DNA of 64,000 nucleotides from Nemopilema nomurai (GCA_003864495.1 ML133420.1:62001-126000); one strand, 5' to 3'; positions 1 to 12,674 are shown, counted from the stretch's first letter. Notes: a model not told the origin generated them from the sequence alone. Numbers and translations are program-made.

Positions 1-1380
1 TTGGCCGCTTTTCCCGTTAGTTTTTGTTCGTTTTCTCGACAAAAAATTGGAATACAGTTGCTTGAACAAGTGCGACAGTATTCTATTGACCCATAGAGCA
101 CAACTAGGGTGGTTTTAAGGAAAACAATTTTTCATCAAAAACTGGTCATTTTGCAAGGCTATAGCCTTGGATTTTAGGCCGCTTTTCCCGTTAGTTTTTG
201 TTCGTTTCGACAAAAAAGTGAAATATAGTTGCTTGAACAAGTGCAACAGTATTCTATTGACCCATAGAGCACAACTAGGGTGGTTTTAAGGAAAAAATTT
301 TCATCAAAAACTGGTCATTTTGCAAGGCTATAGCCTTGGATTTTAGGCCGCTTTTCCCGTTAGTTTTTGTTTGTTTTCTCGACAAAAAAGTGACATACAG
401 TTGCTTGAACAAGTGCAACAGTATTCTATTGACCAATAGAGCACAACAAGGGTGGTTTTAAGGAAAACAAATTTTCATCAAAAACTGGTCATTTTGCAAG
501 GATATAGCCTTGGATTTTCGGCCGCTTTTCTCGTTAGTTGTCGTTCGTTTTCTCGACAAGAAAGTGAAATATAGTTGCTTGAACAAGTGCAATAAAATAG
601 TATTGACCCATAGAGCACAGCAGGGGTGGTTTAAGGAAAAGAAATTTTCATCAAAAATTTGTCATTTTGCAGGCTATAGCCTGGTTTTGGCCGCTTTTCC
701 CGTTAGTCGTCGTTCGTTTTCTCGACAAAAAAGTGGAATATAGTTGTTTACAAGTGACAGTATAGTATTGACCCATAGAGCACAGCAGGGGTGGTGTTAA
801 GGAAAACCAATTTTCATCAAAAATTTGTTATTTTGCAAGGCTACAGCCTTGGATTTTGGGCGGCTTTTCCCGTTAGTTTTTGTTCGTTTTCTCGACAAAA
901 AAATGGAATACAGTTGCTTGAACAAGTGCGACAGTATTCTATTGACCCATAAAGCACAACTAGGGTGGTTTTAAGGAAAACAACTTTTCATTAAAAACTG
1001 GTCATTTTGCAAGGCTATAGCCTTTGAATTTGGGCCGCTTTTCCCGTTAGTTTTTGTTCGTTTTTTCGGCAAAAAAGTGAAATATAGTTGCTTGAACCAG
1101 TGCAATAGTAAAGTATTGACCCATAGAGCACAGCAGGGGTGGTGTTAAGGAAAAGAAATTTTCATCAAAAATTTGTCATTTTGCAAGGCTATAGCCTTGG
1201 ATTTTAGGCCGCTTTTCCCGTTAGAACGTTTTCGTTTTCTCGATAAAAAAGTGAAATACAGTTGCTTGAACAGACGCAAGAGTATTGTATTGATTTTTAG
1301 AGCAGGAAATACTGTTTTTAGTAAAAAACATTTACACCATATATTGGTCATTTTTCTAGGTTATAGCCGTAAACTTTAGG
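1..1380. repeat. Tandem satellite array, ~172-bp unit
   Basis: Head-to-tail copies of one monomer. The landmark GGCCGCTTTTCCCGTTAG, or a close variant, recurs near 3, 177, 346, 520, 689, 859, 1033 and 1207, and a weaker version occurs at 1379, so the spacing is 169-174 bases. Each unit also holds TTGACCCATAGAGCACA, a GGTGGTTTTAAGGAAAA block and a GGTCATTTTGCAAGGCTATAG block. The array runs off the left edge, so its true length is unknown. Copies differ by point changes and small indels. Short open frames inside it (510-743, 1173-1379) follow the repeat and are not genes. Confidence 0.95.
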
Positions 1381-1800
1381 CCGTCTCCTATACTAGAAAT
1401 TTTTTTTGCTTTTCTTGTCGAGAAGACGAGATCGGTCCAAAAATCGGTCATTTTGCAAGGCTATAGTCTTGGACCATAGGCCCCTTTTAGAGAGAAATTA
1501 ATCGTTATTTGGACAACCCAATGCAATATAGTCATCAGAACAGTCATAATAGCATTGTAGCGATCTGAAGATGATATGAAAGCTGTCTTTCTGCCAAGAA
1601 AATTTGCACCGAAAATTGGTCATTCTGCAAGGTTAAAGCCCTGAATTTGGGTCCTTCTGTTCCGATAGAACGTCATCGCTTGTTCGACAAGGAAATGGAA
1701 TTACATTAATTTGAACAAAATCAAATGCAGAGGGTAGCAAAGCTGGCTTAAAGCCGAGAAATATTTGTCCTTGGATTCTAGGCCGAGCTGCTCAAATAAG
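1381..1800. repeat. Degenerate edge of the satellite array
   Basis: Recognisable pieces of the satellite monomer continue with many changes: 'ggtcattttgcaaggctata' near 1446, 'ggtcattctgcaaggtt' near 1617, 'tccgatagaacg' near 1660 and 'ggattctaggccg' near 1773. Decay away from the homogeneous core is usual at the margin of a tandem array. Confidence 0.7.
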
Positions 1801-3662
1801 AACTTTTTCTTTATAACCGAATGTTATATAGTCCGTTACTAGGCTTGTTGTTCGAAATAGGGTGCCAGCTTCCGTGGCAAGTATTGCAGATGTACACGCC
1901 CAAAAGATTATAGAGCATTGTGACTGATGCAATGGATCATCAGCTGTACTGTCATCTACGCTCGTTTCCCACTGGCGACAGTTTAAACGTGATCATTCGA
2001 ACGCCTTAACTTTTGCGTTTCACATGACAGGGCCTTCAAGCACATTTTACAAGAAAAAAGTAATGTGCTACAGTTTTCTTCTGATACTCATAGGCATGAA
2101 TTTTTAAGTCCATCTAACACTTGTATTTCGATTCCTCAATACAGCACTTTAGTGACAACAGTGCTCATTTGTTATCCGATATAAAAATGCGATTTATCAC
2201 GAATATTTCACGTATTGTGCATCCTACATACCGAAATTTACATAGAAAGATGTTCAAAAAATGAGACACGCTCAAATCAATTTCCCCTACCTTACAAATC
2301 GTGAGTCTCGAAAATTCAACAGTGCACTGGGATCCTGTCCTTTTTACTTCGCTTTGATATGTACCAAAGACTTTTCTGTCAAAAATGGATATCTGTATAA
2401 AGCAAAAAGCATCAGTCTTTTTCAAGACAAGGACATTGGAGTTTTCAGACAAACAACAAGGGGTTTCAAGAGAAAATATGTACAGGAGAGGAAAATTACG
2501 TAACTAAGATCTCAGTTGGGATAAAAATTGATTAAGAAATTATCATAGGAGTAAACCTCTTTTTCTACGTTTCAGCTTTGTAAAAACGGCGTTCACAAAA
2601 GAATCGGTAAACATTCACAATAAGTTTCACGGATTTTTTAAACTAGCCAATAAGAGAGCAATTGATTACACAATAAGACATAGATCATAGTTCACTCCCA
2701 CTTCAGATACCGTATCATAAGTGGGAGGAGGGGGTGGGTAGCGGACGGTTTTGCAGTATCAAATTACTAACTGATTATTCATTCAGCAAATTGTAAATTG
2801 AGAAAATACCAAAGCAATGGCTTAAAAACGTGGCTTCAATAGTATCAAAGGGAAACAGTTCTACTAAATCTCAATTCGTTCACCTAAGGAAAATAGCACA
2901 AGAATTCATTCAAAAATGTTAGCTTTTTGTCAAGCCTTCCAGCATCTAGAATAAAATCCAGTTAGAGGTGATACATATAAGTTATGATAGACTCTCAAAG
3001 GGAAATACCTTAGAGCCTCAGCCAAGATCAACTTCACCTGCATGTTCATGGGCAAAACCATATTAGCATTTCTGTTCATTTGAAATTGCAAAGAAATGGC
3101 TGTTTGGAAGAAAAACTCTTTTGTCTGTATTTCAAGGCACATTAAACAGATGTTCCCATTTTAAAGTTGTTAGTAAATAGAATAATTAATTTGGTGGTCA
3201 GTATCACTTTTCAGGAGAATCTCTAGAATCTTTGAGAAAATATTACAAACAGAGGATGGTTTGGTGAATGAAAATTTCTAAGAAAGAGCATAGAAATAAT
3301 ATATGTTTTTTGACTTGTGATACAAGAACTAATCTAAGACTGTTACACAAGAGCAATAGTGACTACTTCTAATGGTGTGCAAAAGTTTGCATGCATTGCC
3401 TCATATAAAAAGGTTCTACTTTATGTAGAATTAGTCTTGGGGTCTGTCCAATCAAGAAAACCAGCCAAGCTGATGTCTTCCTTGATCCCCATTTCTTTGA
3501 TTTATGGCACAGTAATGGGACTTCACGGCATGAAGATGACTGCCATGCAACAGGAGCAATCCTTTTCCACATCAGGATCCTTCCAAATATGGTTGCAAAG
3601 GCCTATGCATCCCACTGAAAGTGTCCAGCATCCAGCATTTCAAGTGTCCTTTCATATACGAT
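1801..3662. other. No gene recognised; satellite flank and TFAP4-like 3' side
   Basis: AT-rich sequence between the satellite and the stop codon of the TFAP4-like gene. Open frames on both strands (2165-2452 minus, 2261-2503 plus, 3359-3694 plus) overlap one another and show no family resemblance or splice structure. The right part probably contains the 3' UTR of the TFAP4-like gene. Confidence 0.5.
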
Positions 3663-6256
3663 TCAAAGATCCTTTTCATCAAATGAAGAGTTAAGCCATT
3701 TCTCTCCTTCAAGTTGGTTTATTGCTTCAATGATAGACTCAAGACTTCTTCTTGCACCTCTGTTTGGATAACCATCTTCCTTGTGGGATGTTGGTGTTGT
3801 TTCAAATTTAGTGAAAAATACTTCCAATTGTTCTCTATCTTTGTCAACATTTGAGCGTAAATTATACACATCTTGATCATTAACACCAATAACTTTATTT
3901 GTGTCTTCAATTTTTTGTTCCACTTCAAGCTTCAGCTTTTTACACTTTGATGGCCTCTTTTTACCACCATCAACCTTCCTTTTTACTGGTGAATTAAATT
4001 GATATAAAAGCTGCCCTTTGTCACTTTCAGATAAAAGCCTTTTCAAATTTCGATTTTGCTGAATCAACAAGTTGTTGTATTCCTCAAGAACGTTTAGGTG
4101 ATCAATGGCTCTTCTAAGGACACCAGCCTGAAAGTTAAATGACATAATTCAAAACTTGATTTGACCCAATTCAAAACTTGATTTGTGACTTGTAAAAATT
4201 GTACAAATTCAAGTTTGAATATTCAATGAGATCAAAATATTTTGCATTAGACTGATTAATTGATTGACTGATTGACAGACTGATAAATTGATTGGCAGAT
4301 AAACTGATTGACTGATGCAACAAATATAAACAATGTTTGCCAGTGGTAACCATTACAACAACAAAGATGTACTTATTAGCCATAAAACAGATTGCTAGCT
4401 TTTCATACAATCTTGGGTATGGGCCACAAGGATCTTTCTGTGTCGAATCAAATTGTCAGAATAATAAAAAGACACTAATAAGTATCAATTGTTGATGGAT
4501 TCCTATCAGTGACATTTCAATTCTGGCTTGCAGCTAACAAGATAACTTAAAACATGAAAACCATAAACTGCATTTGAATCAATTAATATACGCTAATAAG
4601 ATGATAAGCTTAGGGTTATCTTTTATTATGTTGCATGCCAAGAACCAATTTTCTCATAAAAATTTGACAGTCTGAAATAAAGAGACACAGCTTTAACTGC
4701 CAACCTTGCTTATCTTCTCATCATCATCTCCACAAACAATAGTCTTCAAATCTTGAAAACCATTGTTAATATTCTGCATTCTTCTTCTCTCATTAGAGTT
4801 TGCTACCTCTCTTTTCATTTTTCTTTCCAAGTTCTTGAACATTATAACTGAATTGTTTTCTCTGCAAAACAAAAAAATTTCTGACTAGTAATGGAATATA
4901 GAGTATATATATCACAGATATATAGATATATAGATCAGTTTCTAATCTTCATGCAAAGCTTTATCAATTCCCATTTGATGTAATGAAAAAATTTAACTTC
5001 CAGTTCTGAAATTGCAGAATAACAGTAAGCAATTGTACACAACTCTGCTCTTAGTTAAATCAAACACAGAGCCCAAACAGTGATTTGCAACAACACAGCA
5101 GTGACATTGTGACCATCAGGTGTATAACTGCACTTTCTTTTAGGAGAGCTCAAGTGAAAAAACATATTTTTCTGTTTACACAAAACAGATTTACTAGATT
5201 GCCTTTAAGATCGCCAAATTACTAAAAATATTGACACCATGATACTTATGACAACATCACCCTGGTTATAAACAGCCTCTAGCCTTGCATTAGGAAATAA
5301 AAGCAAATGTTGAATCAAATTTTGGCTGAAATTTCTTAACATATCTGAAATCATTGAAAAATTATTCATAAAAATCACACATGTTTATAAGAATGAAGGT
5401 CTCTCAATAGTTGTTCTGGCTCTATTTTGCCTTTTAAAAATTAATCAGAATGATATACTTTGTGTATTTTCGAGGTATTTTGAAGCTATGCAAACGATCT
5501 TTTGGACATAACTGCGATTTAGATAATCAAAGTAACGGGCAAAACGTGTCACACTTCAATGAATGGATTTTCTTCGGATAAAGTACATTGATACTTTAGA
5601 TAAAGTAAGCCTTTTCCTGTAAAATGACCTGGAGATCAGCTAGTAAGATCTTGTATTTTGACGGCAACAGTAGAAATTTCCAATTATTTATTCTTCTCGA
5701 AGGAGCCAATAAATAGGCCTCGAAATTAAACTTAGGCCCATAAAGATACCATCGATATTGCTTACATCCATAGAACAGTTCTTCGGTCAGATCAAGCGTT
5801 CCATCAATTTAGTTGCAAACAAAATACTTTGATGTTTAAAGGCGAAGACACAGTGTCTCGTACCACACGTTTGAGCTCGTTATGCAAGGACGAACGGTGT
5901 CAGGCCCAGCATAGCAACAAATGCATGCAAGGCCGATAGGCCGCTTTCCTTGAAAAGAAGAAGATAAAACGATGTCGCTTCTAAGTTATATTAACACAAA
6001 GATAATGCTTCCTATGCCCTTTTAATTAACTTTGCCTTAAAGATATAATTTTCTTGATGCTTCTGATTTCAAGATATTCAAGGGAATTAATACAGCAAAT
6101 TGCCGTTCGGTCGCTAGCAACATAAAACGCTGTTCAATTCACCGGGGCACATGATTAGACTAAAAGCTTTTAGGTTAACAGCCTGAAAAATAGGGCTTAA
6201 AACCTTTATGCACATATGAAGAGAACATTTACTAACCTTGGTCTAATGCTCATCAT
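3663..6256 (-). CDS. TFAP4: TFAP4-like bHLH leucine-zipper transcription factor
   Basis: Three coding exons give 213 aa: 6237-6256, 4705-4861 and 3663-4127. All junctions are GT-AG and in phase. The protein starts MMSIRPR; an in-frame stop lies upstream with no earlier ATG. The basic region and helix 1 (about residues 21-45) include REVANSNERRRMQNIN and GFQDLKTIV, the E-box-binding signature of the AP-4 family. The junction gives EKISKAGVLRRAIDHL, then a short zipper NNLLIQQNRNLKRLL. A basic stretch (KRKVDGGKKRPSKCKK) could act as a nuclear localisation signal. Near the C terminus SLESIIEAINQLEG (about 187-200) resembles the conserved C-terminal motif of TFAP4, which strengthens orthology. 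As I recall vertebrate TFAP4 is about 340 aa; the Gln/Pro-rich middle is missing here. Known role of the family: dimeric CAGCTG-binding regulator in the nucleus. Confidence 0.9.
4245..4316. repeat. Imperfect (TTGAYTGA) microsatellite
   Basis: A run of variants of 'gattgactgattgacag' and 'gataaattgattggcag' in intron 2 of the TFAP4-like gene, an imperfect short tandem repeat with no coding meaning. Confidence 0.75.
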
Positions 6257-7976
6257 ACTAAGTCTGGGTGCTATGATGATCTTTGGGCAGATCACATTCC
6301 ACAATTCGGAAGCATGCTCTAGCTCCCGAGAAGTCAGCTGTTCAACCCATTGTGTTGTTGCTGTTTTGGCGCGAAAAGCTCACTCACATTGAAAAGCGGA
6401 ACAAAAGCCTACTACAAAGTACAAAAGAATCCAGCGTAGTGACCCACTGGTGCGTTTAGAAAAACAATGAGGAAAATTCCACAAATTACACGCTGTGCAG
6501 TGTAGTCAATGGGGCTTTAGGGAAAGGCAAGTATAACAGAACAGAACACAATCCATTGTTTTCGGCGGAAGCCATGTCTCTTTTCCCGCGAATTTGACTA
6601 TAAACACAGCATGTGACCGCCAACCGGAACTTAGAAATGCTGCAGAAGTCTTAAAGCCGGAGCCACAGAGATTTTTCTCATGACAATTTTTTCAAGATTA
6701 TTTATTTAAAATAAGAGATTATTTAAAATCTAATTTTGAAAAACGTTTGTTGACATATTGCTTCTGTTTTCCGGTTTTTGTGATGACAAGAAACATGGGG
6801 TATGTTCAAAAATTTGGAACAGTTAAAGAACATTCCGGCCCCAGATTTTCGATAACATTAAAAAAATTCAGGCTGAACATAAATTTTCTCGTTCTTATAG
6901 AAAAAAGAGTGTAAGCTTTTTCTCAGCTTGAGAGAGAATAAAAATCGGTATAATAATCACCGCAGTCTTCATTCGACGCAAATAATCAACATATCAAGCA
7001 GTCAAATCAGGCAATCATATCAAGCCTCATCAAAATGCTATTGGCTCCTTGCATCAACTCTTTATTTACAGTAATGCTTTAATTAAACGCCCCCTCTTCT
7101 AAACGCCCCCTCGAATAGAACCCCCTTAAGATTTCAAAAAAATTAATAAACGCTCCGTACGTATAATCAAAGAATTACGGTACTTCTTAAGTTTTGGACA
7201 AATACAGGTTTCAACCCTAATCATTGATTGGGCGGGCAATGCCCTTGAGCCTCCTGGCTTCGTGGCTAAGTTTCTAAAATATTTCCACTATTGATGATAG
7301 TGGCTTAAATCTTTTGGGTCCTTTGATATGATTCCTCCATGCTTTTCGTGGGAAGAGGTGTAATGCTAGTATTGAGGGGCTGACTATCAGAAGATTTCGC
7401 TTTTGTACCATAAAAAGTAAAAATTTCATGTGAAGTTTAAAACCATATGCTGTACACCGTATTTTCTAGCAATTGATTTAGAATGAGCATACATACAACT
7501 TCATGCCATAAAAAAATACTTAACAAACTTCCCGTATGGACGAGGAAAACCAAGTAAAATGGATGTCAAAAAGGATTTTTTTTAAATTACGCTTTAAAGG
7601 AACTTGGAGAATAAGAAGTTGCTCACATGATTACTTTTATATCCAAAATTTTGAGTGCCCCTAAGCAAGTTTTTTTATTCGACAAGTTCATATGGGTGGC
7701 CAAATTTCTAGTAATAAGTGCAGGAAATGACTATAAAAACACTCCCGGACTCTGTTGTTGAAAGTGCATGCATATCACCTGACTTTTTATTTTATGATTT
7801 GATTGCATATATTAACATAGTTTTTAAGAAAAAAGGCATCATTTTTAGAGAACCTATACAAGACAGTGGGTTCCTGGCTATTTATGTATTCATATTTATA
7901 CCAAAGAGAATTCAAAGTCCACAGTTGCAAATAAGTAAGATCAAATCTTCACATAAATTACAAAAGGATCTTTGTC
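6257..7976. other. TFAP4-like 5' region and intergenic; no gene seen
   Basis: Just upstream of the TFAP4-like start an open frame in the same phase continues to a stop but has no ATG, so it is read as 5' UTR. At 7082-7135 a short C-rich direct repeat (variants of 'aacgccccctc') stands out from the AT-rich background. The plus-strand open frame 7718-8062 has no recognisable content and overlaps the decayed segment next door. Confidence 0.5.
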
Positions 7977-8812
7977 CTACAATTTTGTTGTCCTATGATA
8001 CAATTTTCCCTTTAATTTCAGACTCTGCTGTGTCCTTAACAAACCATTTGATCTGTAATTGAAGAACGCAATACATAACACAAATTTTTGTAACTTATAG
8101 ATAATAAAATTCACAATAACTTCACAAGTAAGACCATTAAACTCTAATAGATTCAAAGCTTCAAACATTAAATTCAAAAAACGCTTTGAAAGTGGTCCTG
8201 ATGCCTGTGCAAAATCCTCATAATCTACACCAAGAAACACTTTGACACATAAAAAGATCAACTCAAATTGAATGAATGCTTCATGCCCAGGTAAACACAA
8301 AAACTAAAATTTACTATGCCTTGACAACCTATCTTCCAAATAAATTGTGTAATCCAAAAATACACTCTTCATTGTGTTATAGTTCCGTTTGGGATGTTGC
8401 TTAACAAGCTCATTATATAGCACCATGTGACTAAAGAAGCAGGCAATCAAAAAAATGTGGCATCCTTCTATATATGCAGTCAATACATTACACAGCTCAA
8501 GAGCAACCTCAAAAAAGGTATGCCTGAAACCAACTTGTCTTTTCATAGCACAATTTGAAATGGAAAACAGCCCAGCCTGTGTCAATGAGGCAATGCTTAT
8601 AGGTTTGAGCATCCAATAAATATTTGACAAACTGAATGTTCAAAGTAAGTGGTGTAAGTGCAAAATTGGCGTGTTTTTCATAAGATCTCCTTTATTACCC
8701 ATTGTTTTTTTTATGGGGCTTCGCACAACCCTGGCTGCAGCTGTGCAAAATTTGCACAAAAGTCCAATGGCTTCACCAACAAAAGTTTTTTCGGATTTTG
8801 TAAAGGTTTATA
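7977..8812 (-). pseudogene. Decayed coding segment, family not identified
   Basis: One minus-strand reading frame looks protein-like over about 270 codons but is interrupted by in-frame stops: a TGA just before residues TFSLSNIYWMLKPIS (near 8640) and a TAG after EDRLSRHSKF (8304-8306). Stretches such as KTFVGEAIGLLCKFCTAAAR, FRHTFFEVALELCNVL and GPLSKRFLNLMFEALNLLEF look like amphipathic or HEAT-type helices. No GT-AG intron removes the stops cleanly. I do not recognise the parent gene. It lies between the TFAP4-like gene and the 3' end of PGAP2. Alternatives are a dead gene copy or an old mobile-element ORF. Confidence 0.5.
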
Positions 8813-9095
8813 GCTGAAAGTTTCAACTGCTCATATAACAAAGAAGTAGAAAAATTGCCTGCATACTTGCAAGGAGGGAAGGTGAGGAAGACTTCTTCCA
8901 ATCATCAGCCAATATCTTATGCCAAAATTATAGAAAGAAACATGATATAATCTTTTCTAGAAGAACAGCAAAGAACTTACAAAGTTTTTCTATAGAGGTG
9001 TCACTGTGCAAGCCAGCCAATACTCTGAATCATGTAGCATAAAATTGATTCACTTGGATATACAGACAGGAGATAACGGTATACTTACAGTATGC

Positions 9096-12000
9096 TTATC
9101 TGTACTTCTCTGTAGTGCTACCAATCATGTTAAACAAAGGACCAATGGTGATGTATGAGTCTTCAAAATCTTGAATTATTGTTCCATGAAATCCAATGTT
9201 TATAGCAACAACAATATATTCACAAAGAGCAAACAAGCTGTACACTAGAAAGACAAACAAAAAATCATTTCAATGAGTCAATCGCTTCTTTCAGCCAGAA
9301 ATTGTTCAGAATGTATGTTCAGACATATATTACGTATTCCAAAATATCCAGAATGTCCTAAAATCAACTAACATATTGTTCATATCTAGCTTTTCCTTGG
9401 CTTTCATTTCCTTAAAGCTCTAAGCTAATATTCAAAGTACAAAGAGCCTTTCCAAGGACAATTTTCAAAATACAAATTGCTAGAGTAGAGAAAAACAAAC
9501 CTCCTGGTTCACAGTAGTGGTTGTGCCGAAAGTAGAAGTAGACAGATAGTCCAAAGACAAACACATACAAAACCAGAAGTTTCAGCTTCAGTTTAAATGA
9601 ACAGCTAAGCTGTAAAACAAAAAAATAAATAGCAACTCATTTTTTGGCAATTAATTGAGCCAAACCCCTTCAAAGGTGACTGAAGGGCTTCCAGTACCTG
9701 TGATTCAGAATGTTTTTGCATTGAGTTGTATTCTTTATAAGATATAGAGCAGCATTCTTGTGCTCTTATCCTAACTTTATGAGAATTTCGAAGGCTAATG
9801 AGAGTAAATTTAACAAACTTTTCCTTCAACTTCTAAAAGCTGTGATGAAAAGTAAGAGGTATCATGAATGTTAACTTTGAATTATACCATTGTTTCTGAA
9901 CACACCCAAAAGCATTTAAGGAAAAACTTAGTTAGATGAGTAAAAGTCTACTGCATTTAGTACTCTAGCTGATTTGACCAGCTGGCGTTATCCAAAAAAC
10001 ACAAACCTTCTCACTTTTTTCTGAAATAGATAATGACCCCATAAGGAAACAGGTAATTGCCATGTAGCCAATTGAAAAGCTAATAAAACCAATGAAAGCC
10101 GCTTCATGAACATCTAAAATATAAAAATAATACAAAATTCAGATGAACAAAAGAGAGCAGAATCATAATACTAAGCAAGCATACATTTCAACAAAGCATA
10201 TATCAAATGACAATCAGTAATATAGCTCTTTATCACTGCAGTTTTGCTTTTCAAAACAAACTTATAATGAGAAATACCAATTCAAAAGTAATCTTCACAC
10301 AGCTTAAAAAGCACAGCCGTTGATGTACATATTACAACCAAATAAAATAACCACTCAATTTTCAAAAAAAATTCTAACAAGTTGTTGAAGCTAGCAATGC
10401 TCAGTCAACTCATTCAGTCAATATATTTCCACACAATGTATGGCATACAAAAATTAAACTGAAATTAACTTACCAAAGTTTTCAGTAGATGAGACATAAG
10501 ACAGCACCAATAAGCAAATATTTTCCATACCATTCAGAAAAATATTTAGCATTGCTAACTTAAAAAACCAACTTTGCTTTCCAACTGATAGCTGAGTATA
10601 AAAGTAGCAATAGACAGCTGTTCCCAAATATGTCCCAGTGCCATGAAGAGCTATTCCAATTCTCCAAATATATCGTTCAGGTGTATAATCTCCGATTGCA
10701 GCACTAAGAGATGGCAGATAATTTGGTACCTATAACAAATTGACAGGTCTGGGATGTTAGATGTACCAGGGATGGAGCTTCATGTGAGCATGTGACCAAA
10801 AAATCATTTTCACTATCACTCGCAATCAGAGGCAGACAGAGCAAAGTTTGTAAAGAAATTAGCCGTTTACTAATTGCCTAAAATTTTAGAGCTGAGAACT
10901 GGCAAGCTGTTTTATGGTGTTGATTTACTGAATAGAGAACTAAGGGGTTGTTGCACGTTTCCAATACATCATTCAGTACATAACTCCAAAATCGCAAAAT
11001 AATTTGGAGATTGGGGCAAAGCTGAGACCAAAAGAGCACGAAATTGTCTGCTTACCCCATTTCCTCAACATAAACTATTTACCATGCTAAGATGTTTCTA
11101 AAATTGTAGCAATAATTCCAGGGACAAACCCGAAAAAAATTAGAAAGTACCTAAAGTACAGTGAAAATGCAATAAGAGAGGCATTAAAGGAAATTGAAAA
11201 TGGATCATCCATAAAAAAGACAAGCAAAGATAAAAATATACCTTTTGAAACATTAAGAAGAATACAAAACAATCGCAATTTGATACCCGAACACAGAAAA
11301 CATACGGTTTTGAAGGATGTTGAAGAGAATGAAATTGCCGACTGGATAAAAGAATGTGGATGACGTAGTTTTGGAAAGAAACATGAAGAGGTTTGTGATT
11401 CTGTGAAGCAAGTTCTGGATGCAGCCCGGGAGAAAAGTTAAAGTTTTTAGATTAAACCATGATTAAACAGACCAGGTAAAACATGGTGGTACGGCTTTTT
11501 ACGAAGACACCCAGACCTCAACATGCTTCGACCCAAAGCACTAGAATTATCGAGGGCCACTGCATGTTCAAAAGAAAACGTTTACGCCTGGTTTGACAGT
11601 TTCGAGGCTTTTTTTAGCAGAAAATAACATCTCATCCCCAGATCAAATAACTTGTTCTAGTATATTGCCAAGCAATACGTTTACGTTTTATAGAAAATAT
11701 GGTGGGTCAAATTAAACTGTGGTATCCCCACCCCACCTCCTTGGTTCGTCCCTACAGTAGGTGCACTTTGTGTCATTCAAGTGGTATGGAACATAAATGT
11801 TTTTTCGTAGCTTGTTGAATTTCAAATATTGTTTTAAAACTTCATTAGCATAATTTTAACGAAGCAATTTTAGCTTCGATTATAACTTGTCCTAGTATAT
11901 TGATTATAAAAACTTAAAACTTGTAGTTTATCGCTTTGTTTCTTCTATATTTTCAGATTTTTCGTTCATTATGTGAAAAGTATGCAAATATACGCATTTT

Positions 12001-12674
12001 TTTCAATGGTTCACAGGACAATTACAACGTTTCGGCTGAAACACTGCACTATTTTTACTGCGTACACCTCTCTATTTTGACCACTGCAAAGGCCCTAAAC
12101 CATATACTCAATCAGGGCGACGTCAAAAATTTAGCCCGACTAGACAACTGTGTAGTTTCGGAGCTTGTAAAAAAAACTTGGTGAATGAAATTCATTGATC
12201 TTTTGAAATATTCACCTGAAGGTACTAAAGGATTTTGTGAGTGGAAGGTTTTTTGTGCAAGTATACGCAAAATAGAAATATTTTACTTTGTATTGAAGTG
12301 TACTCAATCACGAGACGTGACCCTAGATGACAGAGGAAAAAGTATTGGGCACTGAGATGTATTTGTTGTTGTTTTAAATAAACATTTGATTCTTTAACTG
12401 ATTAAATCTCTGTAAAGCCTCTATAAAACCTATCACTTGAGCGCACTCGAGCATAAACATTTGTGTTCCTTACCTGGCAATGTGTGCTTGTTACCTCCTC
12501 CCAGTGTAGAAGAAGGGCAACTAATACACAGGAAAGGAGTGATGCACACGGTAGGAAGAAAATCATTTTCGCAATAGTAGAAAACTTGACACGAATTACA
12601 TCATCCATACTTGTATCTACCCTCCTGAAATTCATAGTTGCCATCTTTGAATCAAACAACCGCCATTTAAACAC
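9096..12674 (-). CDS. PGAP2: PGAP2, GPI-anchor lipid remodelling membrane protein
   Basis: Five coding exons: 12474-12674, 10474-10729, 10007-10113, 9501-9609 and 9096-9244, all GT-AG and in phase, giving 273 aa (vertebrate PGAP2 is about 250). The first ATG of the open exon is used; later in-frame ATGs (MATMNF) could serve instead. Family landmarks in order: a first membrane helix with the luminal THCQVPNYLPSLSAAIGDY block (junction 1-2), the ERYIWRIGIALH segment, LNGMENICLLVLSYVSSTE, the DVHEAAFIGFISFSIGYM helix, FRHNHYCEPGG and VYSLFALCEYIVVAINIGFH at the end. These match the Frag1/DRAM/Sfk1 family member PGAP2, a multi-pass Golgi/ER protein needed for fatty-acid remodelling of GPI-anchored proteins. 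A candidate polyadenylation hexamer (AATAAA, minus strand) lies near 8692. Confidence 0.93.
11133..11626 (+). pseudogene. pogo/Tigger-type transposase relic (DNA-binding half)
   Basis: Plus-strand remnant inside intron 1 of PGAP2, antisense to it. It reads as a pipsqueak-type helix-turn-helix (YSENAIREALKEIENGSS then FETLRRIQNN), followed by a CENPB-type domain (ENEIADWIKECG, FGKKHEEVCDSVKQVLDAA, then PGKTWWYGFLRRHPDLN and ELSRATACSKENVYAWFDSF). An in-frame TGA follows IKECG, another stop follows DAAREKS, and the frame shifts before PGKTWW. The DDE catalytic half is not recognisable downstream, so it is inactive. Known families with this layout are pogo, Tigger and Jerky-like elements of the Tc1/mariner superfamily. 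Confidence 0.85.
11627..12473. other. Rest of PGAP2 intron 1; no gene recognised
   Basis: The phrase 'ataacttgtyctagtatattg' occurs twice, near 11647 and 11881, so a short sequence is duplicated after the transposase relic. An 82-codon plus-strand open frame (11936-12184) follows. It could be a further relic of the same insertion but has no motif I recognise. Confidence 0.4.

Noticed and set aside
1..1380. CRISPR-like regular repeat
   Set aside because: The whole unit repeats, without unique spacers, and the rest of the window is intron-bearing animal DNA; it is a satellite.
2165..2503. Overlapping open frames on both strands
   Set aside because: They cover the same bases in opposite directions, have no domains or splice sites, and lie in repeat-flanking DNA.
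3359..3694. Plus-strand 111-aa frame
   Set aside because: Overlaps the TFAP4-like stop and probable 3' UTR, with no recognisable content.
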